From: Candidatus Hydrogenedentota bacterium
GTDB taxonomy: Bacteria > Hydrogenedentota > Hydrogenedentia > Hydrogenedentales > SLHB01
DNA length: 56,563 bases
Direction: 5' to 3'
Assembly: GCA_020849535.1 (NCBI GenBank)
Contig: JADLGB010000072.1
Coordinates: forward strand, 1-56,563
Shown here: one piece after another, positions 16,973 to 25,381 of the stretch
Position numbering within the stretch: the stretch's first letter is position 1
Layout of the letters: each line of letters opens with the position of its first letter
Notes under the pieces: model-generated
What the model was told of the DNA's origin: nothing
The model's input: only the letters and a program-made list of their open reading frames with translations
The model's database searches: none
Position numbers and translations under genes: made by a program

Positions 16973-17881
16973 GTGGCCAAGTATCCTGATTTCCGCAAGT
17001 TCATCCATCTGTTTGTTGTCGCCTTTTGTGTACTGGGGTGGAGTGGTACGGCCAAAGCCGACATGGTCGCTCTTGACACCGGGGGCAGCGACCTGACCGT
17101 TCAGGTTGAAACGGACAATTACTTGCCGTTTGACCCCTGTGAAGGAGGACTGACGTCCGGCGGGACGTGGCTTCTCGACCTGGAGTACTTTCATCCGGAT
17201 GAGAGCGACGAGATCTGGGTAGATTTGGACTGGTCGCTCACGGACCAATATGAGTCTTATGTGGATGAGGGCGACCCCGACGACCCGAACGACGATAGGA
17301 CGATCAACTGGAATTACGAACTCGCGCCTTTGGCGCTTGGCGGCATTCTGACCATAGATTGGTACCAAGCGGTTGACGACGAGGCGGGGTCTATCTGTTT
17401 TCACGGAGCTGAGATTGTTGCCTACTACGACCGGGCAGATGGTGAGGACGCGCTGAATCTGGACTGGATCCAACTCTACAATGAATTCGGTGGCTCGGTG
17501 TTCTCGCCTTACGAATACACGGTGGACGGAAATGTACCGGGAGACACCGATCCAGCCTATTACCAGCCGGGAGATGGCCCATGGATTCCTGACGGCTACA
17601 CCTTGACTGGTGACTACGGAGACATGGTCTGGACGGACGGTCCCTACGATTCGCATCTCGAAGCAAACTCATGGGCCGGCGGCGTCGAGTTCTACATTGT
17701 TCTCGCGTCGTACGGTGATCCCTACGAAATGAGTGACGAATGGTTCAGGGACATCACCGTTTACGACGGCGTCTATTGGGGGTACGTTGGAGTGTGTGTT
17801 CCTGAACCCGCTACCGTGGTTCTGCTTGGTCTGGGACTGGCATCTATTGGCATACCCAGACTCCGGAAGCGAAAGCCTTAG
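16973..17881 (+). CDS. PEP-CTERM-anchored exported protein
   Basis: The product has 302 residues. GTG 16973 is chosen because AAGGAGGTG lies just upstream; an ATG at 16907 would place odd sequence before the signal peptide. The N-terminal signal is FRKFIHLFVVAFCVLGWSG with cleavage near AKADM. The body is acidic and rich in Asp, Tyr and Trp (DEGDPDDPNDDRTINWNY), with no domain I recognise. The C-terminus is a classic PEP-CTERM tripartite signal: VPEPA, a hydrophobic stretch (TVVLLGLGLASIGI), then RLRKRK. Such proteins are sorted by an exosortase to the surface or exopolysaccharide matrix; no exosortase is in the window. It lies between the tRNA-Lys att-like repeats and may be cargo of the element there. 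Confidence 0.85.
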   Translation: MAKYPDFRKFIHLFVVAFCVLGWSGTAKADMVALDTGGSDLTVQVETDNYLPFDPCEGGLTSGGTWLLDLEYFHPDESDEIWVDLDWSLTDQYESYVDEGDPDDPNDDRTINWNYELAPLALGGILTIDWYQAVDDEAGSICFHGAEIVAYYDRADGEDALNLDWIQLYNEFGGSVFSPYEYTVDGNVPGDTDPAYYQPGDGPWIPDGYTLTGDYGDMVWTDGPYDSHLEANSWAGGVEFYIVLASYGDPYEMSDEWFRDITVYDGVYWGYVGVCVPEPATVVLLGLGLASIGIPRLRKRKP

Positions 17882-18136
17882 CTGCAGTGCCGATCCTCTT
17901 GCGCTCCCCTCAGGGGCGGGTAAGCGTTAGAGTCTGTCCCTGTGGGGGGGTGAGGCTGCTTGTGTTCTGCACTTACTCAGCTACTGGCAGGCGGGTGAGA
18001 CACGCGCACATGCATCCGCAATAGCACGTCGCAACCCCTGTGCCGCCATCGCTCACCCGCCCGCCACGGGTACTGTATTGCTGCTCATTGGTGACTAACC
18101 CTCCTATTTGTCTACGCCTCCAATCTCTGGACGTGT
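17882..18136. other. intergenic gap inside the tRNA-bracketed segment
   Basis: No gene is supported. GCGGGTGAG at about 17991 and CTCACCCGC at about 18051 are inverted with a long loop. Confidence 0.4.
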
Positions 18137-18158
18137 TCCCCGCCCCGTTCACCATTTA
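18137..18158 (+). repeat. att-like direct repeat, right copy (tRNA-Lys 3' fragment)
   Basis: Identical for 22 bases to the tRNA-Lys 3' end at 16191-16212. No D arm or anticodon arm precedes it, so it is not a second tRNA. Confidence 0.7.
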
Positions 18159-18238
18159 TTTCCCTTGGTTTTCTGCTGCGTACGCATACCCTTGTACTTG
18201 AGCTCGCCGTGTGGCGCCTTGGCAAGTACCCCCAATGG

Positions 18239-18391
18239 GACACAGGCGAGGGTGCCTGTGCCACACGTCCATCTCCAGTGCTCTGTTTGCCGTAGTCACC
18301 CGAAGTCTTTGGGTGAGCCTTGACTCACATGAGAGGAAGAACATCTGGACGCATAGCAAGCGCGTGTGGCGCAGGCGCCCTCGCCTGTGTC
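18239..18391. repeat. 153-bp palindrome-ended cassette, copy A
   Basis: The ends are inverted 29-base arms: GACACAGGCGAGGGTGCCTG then TGCCACACG at the left, and its near-complement at the right. Read in reverse, the interior lines up with copy C at 49426-49579 (CGCTTG near one end, GTTCTTCCT at the same offset, TGGAxATxGACGTGTGG near the other). Copies D (27956-28110) and B (38912-39005) are related. Confidence 0.75.
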
Positions 18392-18440
18392 TTCGCATGC
18401 AGATGCATCTTTCGTGTTGGTGCGGCACGCAGGGCCGCGC

Positions 18441-21400
18441 TCACCGCAGATCGAAATCCACCTCAGCGATCTCTCCGGCGGCCAGGCTCACGGCTTGCGA
18501 TTGCTCGCGCTGGACCGTGGAACCTGACTCATCCCGGGAAAAACACTGTGCGACAACGGTGTAGTTGCCGGGCGGCAGACTGCCGATCTCGTAGGCGCCT
18601 TGCTTCTCGAATTTGAACGCGATGGCGCGGAGTTGGTCGTCGCGCGGCAGTGAATTGTCGTCCACGCGCACGCGCCATCCGAGGTCCTCGGGCCCGGCGA
18701 AGGTGCCGTGGATGGCGCAATCACCGTGGTACTCAACGTCGACGCGGACAGTCCCTGGCGGTACGCGCACCCACGCCACGTCGCTGACCTGAGCGCCCCC
18801 ACGTTCATCTTCATACAACCACATGGTGGTGCGGACCCTGTAGTTGCCGGGTTTGAGCGCGCCGAGTTTGTAGTAGCCCTGAGCATCGGGTTGTGCCCAC
18901 GACGAAGCCTCGCGTGCCTCATCTTCATACCACGCCGTGATATAACCGTGGGCGCTCGGTCCTCCATTCAGCGTCACGTAGCCCTCCAGAATCCCCTCTT
19001 CGACGAGTTGGAGGTTTACCGTAGTCACGCGCCCGGCGGCCACGTCGATCTCTGCCACTTCCGTGGCAAAACCGGTTGCCCGCAGCTTCAAGGTCGCGGG
19101 GCCTGGGTAGACGCTTTCAATCAGCAGTGCGCCGTCCTTGAAATGGTGACTCGTGCCGCTCTTCTCGGTCTTGAGGTCCACCTGGAACTCGGGGACAGCC
19201 TTGCCTGAGTGCGCTTCGAGGATACTCCCCGATATAGTGCCACGATCTTCCGGTGCTTCGACCACTACTTCGAGATCGACGATGGACGCGCCGCTCCGAA
19301 CCTCCAGGGGCGCATTCACAGCCCGCCGTCTTCCGACCGGAGGCGCGTCGGTCTCGAATACGAAACTGCCCGAAGGCACCTTCGCAAAGCGGAATCGACC
19401 CGCCTCGTCGGTCATCATCCAATCTGGCGGAGGCGTCTGAGACACGAGGGCCTTGTATTCAGTGGGCGATCCCCCGGCAAACAGTATCTCCAGCATCACC
19501 TTGGGGAGTGCCTGGCCCGTGGTGTCGACAAGCCGCCCGGCCACAACTGCTTCGGGTTCCAGGACGAAGTCCACGTTAGTGATGGTGTCGCCCTGAGACT
19601 TGGGCAGGATGGTTTCGATAGGCGACGCAGGGCGGTCGTCATCTACCAAGCCCGCGCGGGCCATGAGGCGCTGCAAGTTATCGAGGGACTCCTTTGCGCT
19701 TCGCGCAAGATTATCAGTCACTGCGGGTACAGTGATTTCCGCTGGTGCATACCCCTCGGCCTCGGCACGCAAGACGAAGGAACCGGGCAGATGATAGCCC
19801 GTCAGATATTGCCAGGCCGACCGGATATCCGCGGGGCACAGTCCCTCCAACCGGTATGCGCCGCTGTCACCGGAGACGGCACTGGTCACGACGGTCCCAG
19901 GTCCCAGGCGATCGGCGCTTTCATCGTACGCCGAGTTGCCGCCGACCAATGGCGCGGCTGTGATCTTCACCGCTTCGAGAGGAGTTCCGCGACTATCCTT
20001 GACATTGCCGGCGATGGCAATCCCGTCGAATCGGAACGAGAAATCCACCTCAAGTTGCCCGCCCCGTTCGGCAGTGACGGTGCGGAACTGTTCTTTGTGG
20101 TTGGGTTCGAACCGTACAGCGTCTTCGGGCGGCTCCGCCCATACATCGTATTTACCTGGCGGAAAGCCGCTCAGCACAAACTGGCCATCATCTGCGGTCA
20201 CGGCCGTCAGCAGGGGAGTATCCCGCTTGCCATCCACCCTTGTCTTTGCCAGGACGATGGCAACACCGGCGAGCGGCTTGTCGGCAACCTGGATCAGCGA
20301 TCTCCAGATAGCATCCACATGTTCATTGGGCGCCGAGGGGTCTAGATGCACACTGCCAATACCGGCGGGAAAGTACGAGACAGACTTGTCCAGCACCTTG
20401 CCTGATATGGTGCCGCCGGTTGCGACGATGATATCCACCCCGGCACGAAGCTCGCCCGGCTTAAGCCAGATCCCATTCCGATCCACGATCGCGCCATACC
20501 CCTTCTCATCCGTCCAGGCTTTGAGGCTGTAGTGTGTGTCGGTCGTCAAGTCAGGGAACCGGAACTCGCCGTGCGCGTCCGTGAAGGCTTCAGCCACCCA
20601 GGCATCCGGTGGTACTGAGTGCAATCTCACGTGCACGCCCGGGACCGGCGCCCCGGATTCCAGGTACCTCGCGGTTCCGGTTATGGCGGGCAGGCCGCCT
20701 TCACTGCTTCCTGGAGCCAATGCCGCCGTTGCGGTCAGTGGCGGCTCTCCTGCGGGCGCCGCCGGCAACGAGTCTCCCGGAGGGTCTTGCTCCGCAAATA
20801 GTCGCTCTTGAGCGGGCGGGGTCCTGCCTTGTTCCCGCGCCTTCTGGGCAATCCATACGCCTCCGACAATCGCGGAAAGCACGGCGACCGCCACAATGGC
20901 CTTCTTGGCAAACAGTGCGCTTGCCAGGACTCCCAAGGCAGAGCCGGAAACCACCGCCGCGTTGGCTGAATGGGCAAGGGCCAGCTTCCCCAAGGTGCTC
21001 GCCAACTGGACCGGCAGCGTCACGGCTTCTGATAGGTTGGAACCCAAAAAGGCCGCCAGTGCCGCTGCTGGCATCGTGATGCCCTGCGCGCGAAGGCGTT
21101 CGCCAATCAGGCCAACGCCGGTTTCAATCCGACGGCTGATCGTCCTTCGCGACACCCGGGCGTCGCGCGCGATCTCGCGATGCGACTGGCCGCAAAGGTA
21201 GTGGGCGACGACCGCCGCGCGGATGTCCTCCGGAAGGGCTGCAATGGCCTCGTCGACGTGCAAGTAGACATCGTCCAGGTGGTTCTCCACGTGCTCCTGC
21301 TGAGTTGCCGCGTATCGGGCTTCGCGTTCCTTGCGCCGGCCTTCCGCCCGGATGCGCATTCGGCATTTGTTGACAGCCATCCCGTGCAGCCAGGCGCCCA

Positions 21401-21602
21401 GCTCCCGAGGTTGTCCCCGTTCGGCAGTCGCCAGGGCCTCAAAACACTCCAGGGTGATGTCTTCGGCCTCGGTGTCGTTTCGTAGAATGCGCCGGGACGT
21501 GGCGAGGACCATGCGGGCGTGGCGCTCCATGAGCGCCTGGAAGGCTTCCGCATCACGCCGGGCAGTCCATTGTTCGAACGCGCTTTGCTTGAGAGTAGAC
21601 AT
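18441..21602 (-). CDS. ECF sigma factor fused to membrane span and CarboxypepD_reg repeats (sigma-receptor 2)
   Basis: The product has 1053 residues, starting at ATG 21602 (GTGAGG upstream). Sigma region 2 covers ~20-88 (ERHARMVLATSRRILRNDTE, AEDITLECFEAL). Region 4 covers ~117-170, with the helix-turn-helix CGQSHREIARDARVSRRTIS. After ~60 hydrophobic and Ala-rich residues comes a membrane span at ~234-252 (KAIVAVAVLSAIVGGVWIA), then a Pro-rich tether. About 750 residues hold seven or eight beta-sandwich modules (ITGTARYLESGAPVPGVHV, IAGNVKDSRGTPLEAVKI, VAGRLVDTTGQALPKVML, ISGSILEAHSGKAVPEFQV). Plan and topology match sigma-receptor 1, but sigma sequence identity is low, so the two belong to different subgroups. 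It is divergent to the exchanger and two alpha-galactosidase genes. One-step signalling across the membrane is inferred, not shown. Confidence 0.9.
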   Translation of the reverse strand: MSTLKQSAFEQWTARRDAEAFQALMERHARMVLATSRRILRNDTEAEDITLECFEALATAERGQPRELGAWLHGMAVNKCRMRIRAEGRRKEREARYAATQQEHVENHLDDVYLHVDEAIAALPEDIRAAVVAHYLCGQSHREIARDARVSRRTISRRIETGVGLIGERLRAQGITMPAAALAAFLGSNLSEAVTLPVQLASTLGKLALAHSANAAVVSGSALGVLASALFAKKAIVAVAVLSAIVGGVWIAQKAREQGRTPPAQERLFAEQDPPGDSLPAAPAGEPPLTATAALAPGSSEGGLPAITGTARYLESGAPVPGVHVRLHSVPPDAWVAEAFTDAHGEFRFPDLTTDTHYSLKAWTDEKGYGAIVDRNGIWLKPGELRAGVDIIVATGGTISGKVLDKSVSYFPAGIGSVHLDPSAPNEHVDAIWRSLIQVADKPLAGVAIVLAKTRVDGKRDTPLLTAVTADDGQFVLSGFPPGKYDVWAEPPEDAVRFEPNHKEQFRTVTAERGGQLEVDFSFRFDGIAIAGNVKDSRGTPLEAVKITAAPLVGGNSAYDESADRLGPGTVVTSAVSGDSGAYRLEGLCPADIRSAWQYLTGYHLPGSFVLRAEAEGYAPAEITVPAVTDNLARSAKESLDNLQRLMARAGLVDDDRPASPIETILPKSQGDTITNVDFVLEPEAVVAGRLVDTTGQALPKVMLEILFAGGSPTEYKALVSQTPPPDWMMTDEAGRFRFAKVPSGSFVFETDAPPVGRRRAVNAPLEVRSGASIVDLEVVVEAPEDRGTISGSILEAHSGKAVPEFQVDLKTEKSGTSHHFKDGALLIESVYPGPATLKLRATGFATEVAEIDVAAGRVTTVNLQLVEEGILEGYVTLNGGPSAHGYITAWYEDEAREASSWAQPDAQGYYKLGALKPGNYRVRTTMWLYEDERGGAQVSDVAWVRVPPGTVRVDVEYHGDCAIHGTFAGPEDLGWRVRVDDNSLPRDDQLRAIAFKFEKQGAYEIGSLPPGNYTVVAQCFSRDESGSTVQREQSQAVSLAAGEIAEVDFDLR

Positions 21603-21653
21603 TTCCGGACCTCACTTCTTCCTTGTCTGTCTGTTCCACAAGTATGTTGCCGC

Positions 21654-21684
21654 CACAGACAAAATGGGACACGGCGGCACAGAC
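21654..21684 (-). promoter_or_regulatory. possible control site upstream of sigma-receptor 2
   Basis: Two CACAGAC words 24 bases apart bracket TGGGACACG (minus strand CGTGTCCCA), with GCCGCC/GGCGGC arms around it. The nine-base core is shared with the region upstream of sigma-receptor 1. Confidence 0.3.
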
Positions 21685-21832
21685 CAGCGCTTCGACGCCA
21701 CCGCATTGTAGCACCCGCACACAGTGATCCCTCGGGGCTTGGTTTGGTGCTATAGTCAATCCCGGCGACGCCGGCATCTCGCTTCGGCATCCTCACGCAG
21801 AGTGCCGGCGGGACTGGGCGAAAGGGGGTCCG

Positions 21833-22792
21833 ATGGCAGTCACAGTCTTGCTCTTTGTTCTTGGCCTGCTCATGCTCTGGGGAGGTTCCGAGGCCATCAC
21901 GCGCAGCATCGGCGTGTTGGCGCGGTCGCTTGGCGTCAAGGAGCTGGTCATCACCATTCTGGGTGTCAGCGTGCTTTCGAGTCTGCCGGAGCTGACCATC
22001 TCCGGATTCGCAGTGGCGCGAGGCGAAGACTCCATTTCCATCGGAAACGTCATCGGCTCGAACTTTGTCACGCTGACGTTTGTAACGGCGCTCTGTGCCC
22101 TGATACGCCCCATCGACATCCATGAAGAAGTGCAGTCACGCGAGTCGAGTTGGATGATCCTCTCCTCTGCCATGGTGCTCGTGCTCGGCATGGACGGGCG
22201 GTTCTCCCGTTCCGAGGGTGTCCTCCTGATCCTCATCTACCTTCCGTACGTGTGGATCGTGCTTAAGACGGCCCGCACGGATTCCGAGACCAAGTCAGTG
22301 AACGCTCCCGCGTCGTCCACACTTCGGGCGGCGCTGTTCTCCGTACTTGGCGTCTTCTGCGTCATCGCCGGCTCGAAGATCGCCCTAGACTCCGGCGCGA
22401 CCTTGGGCGCGGCGCTCGCCATTCCCCCCTTGGCGATGGGCGTGCTTCTGTTCTCGTTCGGCACGAGTCTGCCGGAACTCACGATCAGTTTGTCCGCTAC
22501 TTTCAAACGCAAGTCGGACGTGACCATCGGCGAGGTCTACGCCTCCAACATCTTCACGCAACTCGTCGTGTTGGGAGTTTGCTGCCTGATCCGGCCCATG
22601 ACTGTGGACCCGGGTCTAATCGCGTTCGCCATGCCGTTTCTGATTCTGGCTGCGGTCGTGATCCAGATCTTCGTCACGACAGAACGAAAACTAAGCCGGC
22701 TCGAGGCAGTGGGACTGCTGGGCTTCTACGCTGTCTTTGCCATGAGCCAGTTCAGGCCGTTGCCGTCGATCGAGGATATCCTGGGTTTCTGA
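21833..22792 (+). CDS. CaCA-family sodium/calcium exchanger-like membrane protein
   Basis: The product has 319 residues with about ten hydrophobic spans, as in YrbG-type exchangers. ATG 21833 follows AAAGGGGGT. The two inverted alpha repeats are visible. The first reads ILGVSVLSSLPELTISGFAV with EDSISIGNVIGSN; the second reads FSFGTSLPELTISLSATF with DVTIGEVYASNIF. Both keep the S-L-P-E motif that lines the ion path, and the N in GSN/ASN. In repeat 1 the usual G-T before S-L-P-E is replaced by S-S, so ion preference may be altered. It should exchange Ca2+ (or another cation) for Na+ or H+ at the inner membrane. It sits between the divergent sigma-receptor and the alpha-galactosidases; 79 bp separate it from the next gene. 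Confidence 0.85.
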   Translation: MAVTVLLFVLGLLMLWGGSEAITRSIGVLARSLGVKELVITILGVSVLSSLPELTISGFAVARGEDSISIGNVIGSNFVTLTFVTALCALIRPIDIHEEVQSRESSWMILSSAMVLVLGMDGRFSRSEGVLLILIYLPYVWIVLKTARTDSETKSVNAPASSTLRAALFSVLGVFCVIAGSKIALDSGATLGAALAIPPLAMGVLLFSFGTSLPELTISLSATFKRKSDVTIGEVYASNIFTQLVVLGVCCLIRPMTVDPGLIAFAMPFLILAAVVIQIFVTTERKLSRLEAVGLLGFYAVFAMSQFRPLPSIEDILGF

Positions 22793-22871
22793 GAGGGCCG
22801 ATGGACGGCTCCAGGCCCCGGCACATCATACGCGAGGGCGCGCATCGAACGGGCGTGGGGAGGGGTTGCAC

Positions 22872-25343
22872 ATGGGAGTCATTCTCTTCTTGGCCGCCTT
22901 GTCGGCCGTCGAGTTGCCGGAGGTGACCGGTGCGGAGATGGAGGAGCTTCGCCAGTGGACCTCGGCGAAGTTCGAGGGGACCATCCTCGCACCGCCTGCA
23001 CAGCCGGGCATCGAAGTTTGGTACAACCATGGGCCCGTGCAGCTCAACGCGCGCGGCGGAAAGCCCATGCACCTCGGCGAGACAGCGTACACCCGCGGTC
23101 TTTACTGTCACGCGCCGAGCAAGCTCACCGTAAGGCTATCGAAACCGGGGGCGCGATTCGAGGCACGGGCCGGCATCGACACGAATGACAACACCAGCGC
23201 TGGACGGGGCAGTGTCGTCTATTCCGTTTGCATCGACGGGCAAGTCGTATGGAAATCGGAAGTCATGCGGGAAGGCATGCCTGCGGCGGACGTGTCGGTG
23301 CCGCTTGATGGGGCGGACTCTTTCAAACTGGAGGTCTCCGATGCGGGCGACGGCATCTCGTGCGATCAAGCGGATTGGCTCGATGCGAGGGTGACCTTTG
23401 CGGATGGGTCACAATCTTGGCTTGGGGACATGCCCCTGCGCGAGACGGACCGGCGCGCCTACGACACTGGACCATTCTTCTCTTTCATGTACAGCGACCG
23501 GCCATCACGCGAGTTTCTCGCGAACTGGAAACTCGAACGCGCGTCAACTGATATCCGAGACGAACGCCACGGACAACGGCGTGATTTCACGCTCGTATGG
23601 CGCGACGCCATGACCGGGCTCATGGTCCGCTGCGCGGGCATCGCATACACCGACTACCCGGTTGTCGAATGGACACTGTACTTCAAGAACGAGGGCGCTA
23701 CGGACACGCCGATCATCTCCAACATCCAAGCCATCGATACGCAATTCCATCGTAGCGCCGAAGAGGAGTTTGTCCTGCGCGGCATCCGCGGCGACAACTG
23801 CACGCCGCACAGCTACGAACCCTACGAGGAAACCCTCGGCCCGGGCACGACAAAGCAAATGGCCAACACCGGCGGGCGTCCGACGCAGGAGTCCTTTCCT
23901 TACTTCAACGTCGGCAGGCGCGAGGGCGGGCTCATCTACGTACTGAGTTGGGCGGGTCAGTGGGCGGCGGGGTTTGAGCGTGACAATGGCGACACGTTGC
24001 GCGTGAGCGGCGGCCAGGAACTCACCCACTTCGTGTTGCATCCCGGCGAAGAGGTTCGATCGCCGATGGTGGTCATGATGTTCTATGAAGGCAGCCCCGT
24101 GCGCGCGCAGAACCTGTGGCGGCGATGGATGCTCGCCCACAACGTGCCGCAGCCCGGTGGCGAACCCCTCAAGACGATGCGCTCGTTGTGTAATGGCAAT
24201 TACTATCCCGGCCTGATGACGGTGGCCACGAAGGAGAAAGAGTTCCTGCAACGCCACCTCGACGAGCGGATCGGCTTCGACTGCTGGTGGCAGGACGCGG
24301 GATGGTATCCCTGTGATGGCGTCGGTTGGCCGAAAGTGGGTACCTGGGAAGTGGACCCGGTGCGCTTTCCGAATGGGTTGCGCGAACTGAGCGACCTGAT
24401 GCACGCGAACGGCAAGACCGTGATGGTGTGGTTTGAACCGGAGCGCGTGCATGCGGGCACGTGGATAGCAGACAAGCACCCCGAGTGGGTGCATGGCGGG
24501 AAAGACGGCGGGTTGCTCAAACTAGGCGAGGCGTCCTGCCGCGAATGGCTGACCAATCACATCGACCAACTCATGACGGAGCAAGGCATCGATTCCTATC
24601 GCCAGGATTTCAACATCGACCCACTCCCATTCTGGCGTGCCAACGATGCGCCGGACCGGCAGGGGATTACCGAGATTCGCCACGTGGAAGGGTACTTCCA
24701 ATATTGGGATGAACTGCTGCGAAGGCATCCCGGCATGTTGATCGACTCGTGCGCGTCGGGTGGGCGCCGCAACGACCTCGAAACCCTGCGGCGCGCGGTG
24801 CCCTTGTTGCGTAGCGATTGGTACAACGCGCCCGAGGGCCAGCAGTGCCTCACGTATGGCCTCGCGCAGTGGATTCCGTACCACGGCACCGGCTTCATCT
24901 ACCCCAAGGACACCTACTGGATCCGCAGCAGCTTCACGCCCGAAAACAGTTTCGGACCGGCAGGCGAAGGTGTTGACAACATCGATTTCGCGCTGCTCCG
25001 CAAACGCATCGATGAGCATCGCGAAATATCCCCGTACCTCCTGGGCGACTTCTATCCGCTCACGCCATACACCCTCGCGGAGGATCAATGGATGGCGTGG
25101 CAGTTCCACCGGCCCGACCTGCACGGAGGTGTGGTGCAGGTCTTCCGGCGTCCACAGAGCATCTATGAGTCGGCGCGGCTCAAGTTGCACGGGCTTGAGC
25201 CTGACCGCACGTATACGGTGAAAGACTTCGACAAAGCCGAGACGACAATGGCGACGGGCGCGGAGTTGATGGGACAGGGACTGCTGCTGGCCGTTCCCGA
25301 TGCGCCGCGCGCGGTGACAATTGTGTATTCAGTTGGAGCGTAG
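22872..25343 (+). CDS. NPCBM-GH36-type alpha-galactosidase, tandem copy 1
   Basis: The product has 823 residues from ATG 22872 (GGGAGGGG upstream; a TTG two codons earlier is less likely). A short, weak signal (MGVILFLAALSAVELPEVTGA) is followed by an NPCBM module at ~45-180 (TAYTRGLYCHAPSKLTVRL, CDQADWLDARVTF). Then come a GH36 N-terminal sandwich and a barrel with CWWQDAGWYPCDGVGWPK, VMVWFEPERVHAGTW, SYRQDFNIDPLPFW (predicted nucleophile Asp579) and CASGGRRNDLETLRR (predicted acid/base Asp635). The C-terminal ~80 residues form the usual beta domain. Its stop is 38 bases before the next gene, a paralogue of the same architecture, so this is an operon from a tandem duplication. Role: removal of terminal alpha-galactosyl (or related) units from glycans outside the cytoplasm. 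Confidence 0.88.
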   Translation: MGVILFLAALSAVELPEVTGAEMEELRQWTSAKFEGTILAPPAQPGIEVWYNHGPVQLNARGGKPMHLGETAYTRGLYCHAPSKLTVRLSKPGARFEARAGIDTNDNTSAGRGSVVYSVCIDGQVVWKSEVMREGMPAADVSVPLDGADSFKLEVSDAGDGISCDQADWLDARVTFADGSQSWLGDMPLRETDRRAYDTGPFFSFMYSDRPSREFLANWKLERASTDIRDERHGQRRDFTLVWRDAMTGLMVRCAGIAYTDYPVVEWTLYFKNEGATDTPIISNIQAIDTQFHRSAEEEFVLRGIRGDNCTPHSYEPYEETLGPGTTKQMANTGGRPTQESFPYFNVGRREGGLIYVLSWAGQWAAGFERDNGDTLRVSGGQELTHFVLHPGEEVRSPMVVMMFYEGSPVRAQNLWRRWMLAHNVPQPGGEPLKTMRSLCNGNYYPGLMTVATKEKEFLQRHLDERIGFDCWWQDAGWYPCDGVGWPKVGTWEVDPVRFPNGLRELSDLMHANGKTVMVWFEPERVHAGTWIADKHPEWVHGGKDGGLLKLGEASCREWLTNHIDQLMTEQGIDSYRQDFNIDPLPFWRANDAPDRQGITEIRHVEGYFQYWDELLRRHPGMLIDSCASGGRRNDLETLRRAVPLLRSDWYNAPEGQQCLTYGLAQWIPYHGTGFIYPKDTYWIRSSFTPENSFGPAGEGVDNIDFALLRKRIDEHREISPYLLGDFYPLTPYTLAEDQWMAWQFHRPDLHGGVVQVFRRPQSIYESARLKLHGLEPDRTYTVKDFDKAETTMATGAELMGQGLLLAVPDAPRAVTIVYSVGA

Positions 25344-25381
25344 CTGCATCCGTTGCGCGAAACGGAGAGGAGCATCCTGTC

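Noticed and set aside
18137..18158. second tRNA-Lys gene
   Set aside because: Only the 3' part matches; no anticodon or D arm upstream. Treated as an att-like repeat.
18156..18428. 90-codon minus-strand frame containing DVWHRHPRLC
   Set aside because: It is produced by the palindromic arms of cassette A; the same peptide arises from copy C in non-homologous frames.
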